Positions 40,929 through 49,085 of a DNA stretch of 64,000 nt are shown piece by piece (the first letter of the stretch is position 1; each line of letters opens with the position of its first letter). Made by a program: the position numbers and the translations under genes. A model generated the notes under the pieces. That model worked only from the letters and a program-made list of their open reading frames with translations. It was not told where the DNA came from and made no database searches. Origin of the DNA: Cymbomonas tetramitiformis (Eukaryota; Chlorophyta; Pyramimonadophyceae; Pyramimonadales; Pyramimonadaceae); NCBI GenBank assembly GCA_001247695.2, contig LGRX02034770.1, positions 27,810 to 91,809 of the forward strand, given 5' to 3'.

Positions 40929-42047
40929 TTAAAAGCCAAGTTCTTGTTTGGGGTCTTCTCCCACATACTCGCTTGGAGAACCAGAACGCGATGAGTCGTT
41001 AGAGCCAAGGGATATTGCTGCTAACTCCTTTTCGGTATCGGCAGTAACGCCGTCAAAACTGGGGTCACGCTCTTCGTAATATGCAACCTTATCACAAAGG
41101 TCTTTCAACTCGCGATCACGCTCAGTTAGTTTACTTCGCAAATTCGGAACAACGATGCGAAACTCAACCAGCTCATTGTTCAGAAGTTTGAGCTCGCTCG
41201 AATGCTTTTCAGTCAGAGTTTTCAGCTCAGCCGCATGCAGCACTTCTTTGGCTGTTAACCTCTCCTTTGAGGAAGTCAAAGCTTGCTCAAGTGCTGCGAT
41301 CCTTTCTTCAGCTGTAATCTTCGCATCGACTGCGGTTTCCAGCTCGACTTCGAGCCGAGCAATCCGCTTGTTCAAAGGCACGCTGAGGTCAAACGTTTCA
41401 GGTTCAGGGGTGTCACACTCAGCTTTTCCCTTGCCTTTGAAAGACAAAAGTTCAAGTGGTGAGTGACGAGGAGCATTGGGCTCCTTAAACTCAGGTAAGT
41501 CTTCAGTATCGCTCGCATCAGACATAGAAAAAGAGACTGTGTTCAAGACGTTCAAACGCTTGTTTTCAACAGTCAAATAGTCAGTCAGCGACTTCTCCGC
41601 ACTGGCGGTCAAGTTTTTCGCCTCGGTTATGCTCGCAGCGATATTCGCATCTCCAGTTTTATTGGAGACACAAGCGGACTCCAAATTCGCAGCAGTCTCT
41701 TTCATCAAAGACGCTTTTACTAGCACCGATATTTTCCCTACTCTAACGGTGTAGATACGCGGGTCATTCGCTCCTACAAGGTCTTGAAATAACGGCTTGG
41801 CACGCTTCGGATTCAAAAACGGTATGCACAGTAGGAAATGAGGCTCCGAACAAAACGGGTTCTGTGTGCTGGCCGTCCGTTTGCAACGGATCAAGTTGCC
41901 ACGGCGGTCTTTTAACCAAGCACAACACTGAGCTGGTGCGGCGACACCGGTACGAATTGGCTCCGGCGGGGTAAAGTTCTTTGTGTAGGGCCATTCAGAG
42001 CCAACTGTGGGACATTGAACATAATAATCATCGCGGAGAATGCACAT
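40929..42047 (-). CDS. gene A: cysteine-motif and coiled-coil protein, unassigned
   Basis: 372 residues from the ATG at 42,047. Residues 41-70 hold a CCAWLKDRRG...RCKR...FCSEPH pattern, like the small zinc-binding motif (C..W....G..C.R....FC..H) seen in many large-virus and protist proteins. Residues about 225-330 are strongly heptad-like (ARLEVELETAVDAKITAEER onward), predicting a coiled coil. The C-terminus is acidic and Ser-rich. It is followed within 25 bases by the leader of gene B on the same strand, so both may be one transcript unit. Neither resembles a standard polinton-like virus gene. It could be a cargo gene, a nested element or host DNA. Confidence 0.5.
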   Translation of the reverse strand: MCILRDDYYVQCPTVGSEWPYTKNFTPPEPIRTGVAAPAQCCAWLKDRRGNLIRCKRTASTQNPFCSEPHFLLCIPFLNPKRAKPLFQDLVGANDPRIYTVRVGKISVLVKASLMKETAANLESACVSNKTGDANIAASITEAKNLTASAEKSLTDYLTVENKRLNVLNTVSFSMSDASDTEDLPEFKEPNAPRHSPLELLSFKGKGKAECDTPEPETFDLSVPLNKRIARLEVELETAVDAKITAEERIAALEQALTSSKERLTAKEVLHAAELKTLTEKHSSELKLLNNELVEFRIVVPNLRSKLTERDRELKDLCDKVAYYEERDPSFDGVTADTEKELAAISLGSNDSSRSGSPSEYVGEDPKQELGF

Positions 42048-42746
42048 TTTAAAATACCTTGAAGCGTTAGGGCAGTCGTCAACTGTTTATAAGTGGGGCG
42101 CGAAATACGACTGGAACAGTGCTTTGTCTTTGGACGGAGTGTATATTTGTTGTTGACAATATTAAGAACTGCAAAAACGGATAGATTTTGCAAAAACGGA
42201 CACGATTCTGTAAAAGCCGACACTGGCCGTGTTTAACCTAATCATTGAAAACTTTAAAATTTCAAGTTTAATTCTTATAGTCTGACGTGTACAATTAACG
42301 GTTCTTATAAACACATGTACTACCAGAACACTACCCTTATTACCTTCCGCGGCCCTATCGCGGTGCTTCCACGCTCCAGCGGGGCTTTCCCGGACCACTT
42401 ACGGACCTCTTCCGGACCTCTTCCGGACCTCTCCCGGTCCACGTAAAGCACTAACAGCCAATGATACTGCAACACACTTTGAACCGGAAGAGGTCCGGAA
42501 GAGGACCACGTGTCAAGGACTACCGGTAGTATAAAAAATAGAAGACGTGGAAAAAATAGAATTAATTCAGCATCAGTTTCGGCGATTTCCTACCCCATTT
42601 AGGGGGTCAGTTCAGGCGATTTTCGCACGGTTTTTTACACTATTTAAGGGTGGGGTCAGTTTAGGCGATATACGACTTTCGGCGATTTTTTCGCGGGGGT
42701 ATCATGATAAACCCTAAACCCTAAAACCCTGAAACCCTAACTATCA
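42048..42746. promoter_or_regulatory. repeat-rich control region between gene A and the replication genes
   Basis: No gene is present. It holds an inverted repeat of CCTCTTCCGGACCTCTTCCGG (about 42,406-42,426) and its inverse at 42,484-42,504; four copies of TT(C/T)(A/G)GGCGAT (about 42,577, 42,611, 42,660, 42,678); and a telomere-like run of CCCTAAA variants at 42,709-42,741. Position at the switch between leftward and rightward genes makes it a candidate promoter or replication-origin region. Confidence 0.45.
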
Positions 42747-42823
42747 TGAAAAAGGTGGCAGATTAGGTCATATTCCCATTATCTTATATATATCCATAAT
42801 ATGACCTAATGTGCCACCTTTTT
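42747..42823 (-). terminator. viral palindrome, copy D
   Basis: Arms GAAAAAGGTGGCAGATTAGG and inverse, with loop orientation as in copies A, B and F. No minus-strand gene ends just upstream of it, so its role here is unclear. Confidence 0.55.
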
Positions 42824-42827
42824 GGCG

Positions 42828-43019
42828 AACTACTTAAAGAACGCACGCGGGTACAATATCATGAAAAAGGTGGCAGATTAGGTCATATTCCGGACTATAT
42901 ATAGATAATGGAAATATGGCCTAATCTGCCACCTTTTGAGCGAACTACTTAAAGAACGCACAAAGTACTTAAAGAACGCAATTGACTTAAAGATTAAAAT
43001 CTAAGTATATACCAATAGA
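42828..43019 (+). promoter_or_regulatory. repeated ACTTAAAGAACGCA promoter-like motifs
   Basis: The motif ACTTAAAGAACGCA occurs at about 42,832, 42,948 and 42,968, and the related ACTTAAAGATTAAAAT at about 42,985, 18-35 bases ahead of the gene at 43,020. CTTAAAGATTAAAAT recurs at 43,213 ahead of the primase gene at 43,250. None was seen before the capsid genes. Confidence 0.5.
42863..42938 (+). terminator. viral palindrome, copy E
   Basis: Its flanks repeat those of copy D (ATCATG before, GCGAACTACTTAAAGAACGC after), so D and E form a direct tandem duplication, but the loop of E is inverted relative to D and resembles inverted copy A. Confidence 0.6.
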
Positions 43020-43208
43020 ATGGCCTTGACCGATGCTCAAAAACGTGCCAAAAAGAAGTATAGGGAGACCCATGTTAAACAAACACGAGCTTTGAATAGA
43101 AAACATCAAAAGACTTGGTATGATACTCACAAAGATGAGCACAATATCAAAATGAAAGAATACATGAGGGAAAAAAGGTCTCAAAAATCTGAAAATGAAC
43201 CATTATAA
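43020..43208 (+). CDS. small basic protein upstream of the primase
   Basis: 62 residues, strongly basic and helical (QKRAKKKYRETHVKQTRALN). No motif is recognised. Tandem ACTTAAAGA motifs precede it. It shares direction and motif type with the primase-helicase gene, so it may be an early gene binding nucleic acid. Confidence 0.5.
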   Translation: MALTDAQKRAKKKYRETHVKQTRALNRKHQKTWYDTHKDEHNIKMKEYMREKRSQKSENEPL

Positions 43209-43249
43209 ACAAGCTTAAAGATTAAAATATATGGTATATATAAGTATAC

Positions 43250-46200
43250 ATGTCTCAAAATATCACCAACAAAAGCATCCAAACTTATTTTTGCCAAAAC
43301 ATTAAATCACTTAAAGATAAGAGTGTTTATAAGAGTATAATGGATTATCAAGACATCGACACTTCAAAGTTTTTTCTAAGGTCATTTCTCAAAATGCAAT
43401 GGGTAAACAACTTGACCGATGGTGGTGCTCAAGCTTATGTAATTTCAACTTTGAAAGAAGATGAAATTCTCATTAAGTCGCTTACCAAAAAGATGGGACA
43501 AATGTGGTCCAAAATTCACAAAAACAATATGGCAAAAATATTGACCAAACAATATGGTATCTACGAAGTAATCCAACCCGGTGTCAAACGAAAAATCTTT
43601 TTTGATATTGATGGAAAATCTGAAATCGATTTAGAAACACTCAAAGAAATAATATTGACCAAATTTCCAAATGCCAACTTTCAAATTAGTGGGAATACAT
43701 CGCCAAAAAATGGCGAACCATATTGGTCTTATCACATTACTCTTTCTAATTATTACTTTGAGAATCTTAATGCTATGGCTCCCTTAAAAACATGGGTAAA
43801 AAAGTATAAAAATGACTTTGGTATGGATGATATATATACCACAAATCGTCCCTTCAAATGTGTTAATCAAAGCAAGCCCGAAGAATATCGAACTCAAGAT
43901 ATCATTGAAGGAAGTCAATCGGTCACCAAGCATTGTGTATTGATGGATTTCGATGAAGACTCAATTGATGCCGCTACTTTAGATTGGGAATTTGAGGATG
44001 TAGAACTTGATGAAAAGACTCATCAAAAAATTGACTTAAGTTCCATCACACCATGTGACTATGTGCCCCCATCCAATTTTAATTGGAATACGACAAGTTA
44101 CAAACAAATATTAGGCATGATACCCAACAAACCAAGAGGTGACCCTAGTAGCTTTCAACACAATATAACTTGGCTGATTATGTTATGGTCATACCATAGC
44201 AACATTAATTTGAAGGACTTTTTAAAGTGGGCCGCTCAAAAAGACGACAATAAAGAAAGGCTTAAAAAGTATGAGGTATTTTGGCAAAGGGCGAAAGACA
44301 AATTTTCTCCGGGCGACAACTTTATCAAGAACCTCTTGCTCAGATTTTATCCCAACCTACGATTTGATGATTGTAAGCAAAGTTCAAAGTTTCTTAAGGG
44401 TGCGACGTACCAATCGACATTTTTATGAGTGATAGATGGGTGAAGCCGATTGAAATTCATAATGCATTTGGACATGCATCCATGGTGTTCTTGACGGCAT
44501 TCATGAGCGGGAACAAGACCGGTTCTACTATTGATTATCTTCACAAGTATGAAAAGGGTAGTAGCATTATATGGTTCAGCCCAAGGATATCTTATGCACA
44601 AAATGTAGCGACAAGATTGCAATCGTTGCGGTTCAAAAATTACAAAAGCTTTGATAAGAACAAACAAGAATTAATTCCGGCAGCACATAGAATTATAATG
44701 TCTATGGAATCACAATGGAAAACAGAAAATTGTTTAAGCTTGTTTGCCGGTTTATGCGAAGATGAAACTTCAAACTCGTAATAGTTATGACATTGTTATC
44801 TTGGATGAGATTGAGACTTACAAAAGTATTTTCATGAACCACACGACACATGGGGAGCACTTACCCGCCAATTGGGATTGCTTTATGCACATTGTAAAAT
44901 CTGCAAAGAAAATCATCTTTATGGATGCTTTTCCCCATCAAGACACGATTACATGGTTCAAGAAGGTTAGAAATTTAGATTGCCCTTTAATTACGCTTGG
45001 CCACAACCTACCACCAGCTCCGCAACAATTAATCAATTACGAAAACAAAAAAATTTGGGAAGCATCGTTGATTGATGCTTTGAACAATGGGGAAAACATA
45101 TCTTTGTTTTATCCTTTCAAAACCGATTTCAAAAAAGGCAAGAGTGTTTGGTGCTATGGCATGGACACATTCAAAGATATGATTATAGCAAACACCGACC
45201 TCACTCAAGATGACATCATTTGTTATCATGGGATGAGCGATGATGAAACGAAATCAACCTTATCTAATGTTGACGAAATGTGGGCCTCTAAACGACTTGT
45301 GATTTCCAATGTTGCTATTACGGCGGGAGTCAATTTTGATACCGGACCAAACAATAAACCGCACTTTCATAAACGATATGCATTTTTAGACCCTGCCATG
45401 GTATCATACCGGGACTTCTTTCGAAATCTGTTTAGGGTGAGACAATATCATACAAATGAGCTTCACCTATACAAAACAAGTGCAACGATGAAGCAAATCA
45501 GGTTTAGACTAAAAGGGTTTTGTCTTCCATATAATGCACCTGAAAGTGAGTTGTATCAAAAATTGGCAAAGCAACAAGAGTGTGAGTATTGGGCAAGAGA
45601 CGAACGAGTATATCATTGGTATCTCCGGAAATGTGGCTTTATTAATAGCGAACTTTCTCAAATTAGTAGGGAAATGGTGTGGGCTAAATTGAATGAAAAT
45701 GAGACGGCTCCTTACTTTGAGTATGATAATATTGAAGATAAAGAAATTTTAGAGATTTACGAAGATCTGAATCCAAAAGTTTGGAGCAATGAAGCGACCA
45801 TGGAAGATAAACTATGCATTGCCAAATATAATTTCAAAAATCTATTCTTAGAGTCTATACCTCAACATTACCTCCGAGATTTGTGGAATCGAAAACTTGT
45901 AAACTTTGTTCACAGATTTATACAATTATTAAACAATCCAAACCACATCTTGTGGACTCTATTTGAGCAAAACGGTACCAAAGAAACATTGATGCTGCCC
46001 AACAACCCGACTTGGGATGTAGACATTAACACATTGAAAGAATCGTTCAAGATAAATTTTGAGGGAACTAAGATGACCTCATATACAATTTGTAAGGCTC
46101 TTGATGCATTTTTCGAAACCGATTGCTATGGTCCTGAACGAGATGACACAGGGAAGATAATATCGATTAAGCTGCCCGGTTCCAATAAAAACTCTTACAA

Positions 46201-46300
46201 TTATATTCATTCAAAGAAGTGGGAGCACTTTGTTCCAGCCCTCCAAGACTTCTTAATCATCAGCCCCATCTACAAAGGAAATGCATTTGAAATTGAGTAA
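43250..46300 (+). pseudogene. AEP primase plus origin-binding-type helicase, two frameshifts
   Basis: The first part (43,250-44,428, 392 codons) is an archaeo-eukaryotic primase: FDID at residues 118-121, WSYHIT at 159-164 and RPFKCVNQSKP at 200-210 are its three motifs. The second part is a helicase of the herpesvirus origin-binding protein (UL9-like, SF2) type: LTAFMSGNKTGST stands where the Walker A should be, VILDEIE is motif II (about 44,800), ISNVAITAGVNFD is motif V, and FRNLFRVRQ is motif VI. The frame changes at about 44,400-44,425 and again at about 44,745-44,780, and the Walker A lacks its usual GK. The gene is thus probably non-functional. It would have been the replication enzyme. 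Confidence 0.7.
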
Positions 46301-46403
46301 ATATATTAATAGACTTTTAGGAATTGAGTGTAGTGTAGTAAGGGATTTCGAAGTTCCCACATCGGAACGTGAGCTTTGAGCTCGCTGTGCTTGGATAAGG
46401 TGT
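46301..46403. other. convergent intergenic region with hairpins
   Basis: It lies between the ends of the helicase and methyltransferase genes. GTTCCCACATCGGAAC and GAGCTTTGAGCTC can each fold into a short hairpin. No gene is present. Confidence 0.4.
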
Positions 46404-46916
46404 CTATCTCCCATATGCCACCATTGATGGACACGGGGTTATGTGTTTATTACACATTTTGAGTTTTAGCCCTTGTTTATTAGTCCAAATGTTCGTCGCT
46501 TTGCGATACATACATCCATACATACAATAACAACATGTATGCATGTATATGTCTAGCGGTTTCATAAAATCTCGATGCTTTAATAGCCCTCCGTCTGAGG
46601 GATTTTCAATGTACCAATGACTTGCTTTGTAGTATTCAATACTCTCGATTGTTCTCTTGACTATTGCATCAGCCAATGCAAAGTTTCTGACCCCAATTCT
46701 TTTCGCTTTTGAATACTCGGTACAAGGAGGAGATGCCCATATGATATCGAAATGATTTGGCGGGTATAATGTATAATCCCATATCAGAATGTCAACGTTG
46801 TGAGTAGGATTAAACCTCGGGTGAATATCAAGGGAGACGACTTCGCCATCTTTATGCAAGTCTTTGAATATTTTGCTCACTGAGCATGTTCCACTAAACA
46901 ATTCTAATAGTCTCAT
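46404..46916 (-). CDS. cytosine-C5 DNA methyltransferase-like protein (short)
   Basis: 170 residues from the ATG at 46,916 (MRLLELFSGTCSVSKIF); an upstream in-frame TTG at 46,931 is less likely. Motif I LELFSGT is at 4-10, the catalytic ASPPCTEYS is at 61-69 with Cys65, and WYIENP is motif VI at 101-106. The protein stops after MVAYGR, whereas full enzymes continue with the target-recognition region and motifs IX-X, so it is short or C-terminally truncated. Similar short forms occur in large DNA viruses. Palindrome F lies directly upstream, though it belongs to the ATPase gene by position. Confidence 0.65.
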   Translation of the reverse strand: MRLLELFSGTCSVSKIFKDLHKDGEVVSLDIHPRFNPTHNVDILIWDYTLYPPNHFDIIWASPPCTEYSKAKRIGVRNFALADAIVKRTIESIEYYKASHWYIENPSDGGLLKHRDFMKPLDIYMHTCCYCMYGCMYRKATNIWTNKQGLKLKMCNKHITPCPSMVAYGR

Positions 46917-46925
46917 ACAATTAAG

Positions 46926-47010
46926 AATCAAAAAAGGTGGCAGATTAGGTCATATTCTCATTATCTTATATATAGTCTATAATATGACCTAATGTGCCAC
47001 CTTTTTTAAT
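46926..47010 (-). terminator. viral palindrome, copy F
   Basis: Arms AATCAAAAAAGGTGGCAGAT and inverse (TTTTTTAATCC on the right). It lies 49 bases downstream of the ATPase stop, and its loop polarity agrees with that minus-strand gene. Confidence 0.65.
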
Positions 47011-47058
47011 CCATTATGATAATGAAGAGAACAAGTACTATACCGGAGTCTATACTTA

Positions 47059-47991
47059 TCAAACTTGCATAGAAGATTCAGCTACCTGACCGGGAATTAT
47101 CCACTCGTTGAAATTCCTTCTGAACATACTTAAATGACTCGGTTTCCGATGCAGGTCGATAAACAGAAAATCATGAGGCCCTTGTATAGCCTGATTGTAT
47201 ACCGAGTTGAATTCCTCGATTGGAATCTCCCCTCCGACCTCCTCCCCTATTTTATCAATCTCTTTTTGATTCTTATTTCGGAAGACTAACATATGTGTTA
47301 GGTTACCTCTTATTGATTTTAGCAAGCCTCCTGAGCTTGAGGTATAATTCTGAGTTGCAAACAACAATGTCACTCCAAGGGCCCCGTCCTTAAGCTTTCC
47401 AAGATGTCTATGTTTGATAACCATATTGCTTAGCTTACTCGATGGTCTCATCATGTCGGTGTCTTGGGTGTCATCAAAGAAGGCAGCAATGACTGGCCGT
47501 TTGCCACCATACTTGTGTTGTGGAGGAAGTATATTACCATTCTCATCACCAAATTCCAACATCAATTCACCGGGAATCTCATACACACTGATATTATGAT
47601 TGTTTAACATTTTCATTAACTTCTTATACCGTTCCATCTTCTCTTGATATTCATCGTACTCTTGAGCCTCGGTATCAAGGAGGTTTTCAATCTGATTTGG
47701 AACATCGACGGTAGGTTCTAATACATCACCTTCATCAAGCGGTAAGTCTTTGTAATAATGCATATTGTTATGATATGTTGGTGACACTAAGATAAGTCTG
47801 TCTAAAGCATTGTTTTGTTTCATCAATCTTAATAGATGTGTGAGACTACAGCTTTTACCGGTCCCGCGTTTCGCACACGCCAAGATAACCCCGTGCAATT
47901 GAATAAAATCATCGGGTGTCGGTATGCTAAAGGCCCCATTCTTCGGCACTTGAATATCATATGATTTATCTTTCAGTCTTTGGAACTGCAT
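47059..47991 (-). CDS. A32/FtsK-HerA-type genome-packaging ATPase
   Basis: 310 residues. Walker A is AKRGTGKS at 40-47; Walker B is PVIAAFFDD at 166-174; an ATQNY...GN segment follows (LFATQNYTSSSGGLL, then SIRGNLTHML). This is the DNA-packaging motor found in polintons, virophages and large DNA viruses. Unlike the other viral genes, no AT-rich promoter precedes the ATG at 47,991: unrelated sequence begins at once, so the promoter has been lost or replaced. The coding frame itself is intact. Confidence 0.8.
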   Translation of the reverse strand: MQFQRLKDKSYDIQVPKNGAFSIPTPDDFIQLHGVILACAKRGTGKSCSLTHLLRLMKQNNALDRLILVSPTYHNNMHYYKDLPLDEGDVLEPTVDVPNQIENLLDTEAQEYDEYQEKMERYKKLMKMLNNHNISVYEIPGELMLEFGDENGNILPPQHKYGGKRPVIAAFFDDTQDTDMMRPSSKLSNMVIKHRHLGKLKDGALGVTLLFATQNYTSSSGGLLKSIRGNLTHMLVFRNKNQKEIDKIGEEVGGEIPIEEFNSVYNQAIQGPHDFLFIDLHRKPSHLSMFRRNFNEWIIPGQVAESSMQV

Positions 47992-47992
47992 G

Positions 47993-48136
47993 CCGGAGAT
48001 GACCAGGTGTGCTCACTACATAAGAGGCGTCCGCAAATACTGGGAAATGCCGGGAAATATCAAGAGGAGTACAGAGGATACCGGTGAATATAGAGGTGAT
48101 GCCCCCTGGACACGCCTCTTATGTAGTCTTCTGTAC
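47993..48136. other. right junction region with 15-bp inverted repeat
   Basis: CTACATAAGAGGCGT (48,016-48,030) and its exact inverse (48,112-48,126) enclose 81 bases. It may be the terminus of the Gypsy LTR or a viral end. No gene is present. Confidence 0.5.
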
Positions 48137-48985
48137 CTTGCAGCTTACACACACAGAGATATATTACTATGGAAAACAACAAATAGCCGAAAAATGGGCA
48201 AAATGGGTGAAATTCGTTTGCGATAGATTTCAAAATTGAAATTTCGACCCTATTTTATTTGATATTATGATTTTGTACCTATTAAGGTATCAGAAAATCA
48301 TAATGACCATGGTCATATCTCGTGTAACACCCTAGATATTAGGTGTGTAATATATAGGGGTATACATATTGGCTGCAACAAAATGCGTAAAAATGCTCCA
48401 CGCATGATTTCAAAATGAAAAAAATCGGGTTGATTTTTTTTGCTGATCTGATTATTCAGCTATCAACAAATATTCCCTGATTTATGCAGCACTTGTAACA
48501 CCCTGTAACACCCCTAAAATTAAATGTGTGTGTCAGGGGTGTAACATACCTCCTGCAAACCACGTAACATTCAGTGTGACATTAAATGCAGTTTTGCTTA
48601 AATATGTTTGCAAAATATTTATACTGCTTTAATTTTACCTATTTTAGGGTTACTGATACCAAGTAACACCCTAAACACACTGTGGGGGATATGGGCCACT
48701 GTAACGTAACATGCCCTAAATGCCACCTAAATATTGGATACACTTCGTGTTTGGCATATATATATCATGCTGTAATCAGCACAGACATGATAATATTTCG
48801 GGCAGCAACCCAAAAACTGCAGGGCAACAACCCAAAAACTGCAGGGCTACAACCCAAAGACTGTAGGGCTGCAACCCTAAAACTGTAACAGCTGCTTCCT
48901 ATAAGGAATGCATGCTATATATGAGGTAAAAGGGCAACTGACAACTGCCTTATGTTCACACTTCCTTGAGGGGGGAAGAAGGTGG
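48137..48985 (+). repeat. Gypsy-associated non-coding repeat, copy 2
   Basis: It is collinear with 3291-4160 (same landmark order) and ends in CTTCCTTGAGGGGGGAAG. It lies upstream of the Gypsy gag and is probably part of its 5' LTR or leader. It includes four GGGCAACAACCC/ACTGCAG units at 48,798-48,885. Confidence 0.7.
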
Positions 48986-49085
48986 ATATATATACATAAT
49001 TACCTCATTATAATGTACAAATGTACTACATGTATGTAAACATACAGATATACTATACGTATATAACATAGATATATATATACTA

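Larger units (their letters stand above)
28062..47992. mobile_element. integrated polinton-like/virophage-like DNA virus
   Basis: A 20 kb block with viral hallmark genes: major and minor capsid proteins, packaging ATPase, DDE integrase, a primase-helicase and a protease. The left edge is sharp: the Copia linker ends at about 28,061 and a half-copy of the viral palindrome (CCTAAAGTGCCACCTTTT) begins. The right edge is inferred just past the ATPase start (47,991), where AT-rich viral DNA changes to unrelated sequence. Terminal inverted repeats and a target duplication were not found, so the right end may be lost. Capsid-type genes run leftwards from 38.7 kb; the primase-helicase runs rightwards from 43.2 kb. 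Several genes are broken, so it is an old copy. No DNA polymerase B gene was seen. Confidence 0.88.

Noticed and set aside
46340..46365. Plant-type snRNA upstream element (TCCCACATCG)
   Set aside because: Ten bases match the motif, but no snRNA gene or TATA spacing follows, and the site lies in a convergent intergenic region where GTTCC..GGAAC is simply a hairpin.
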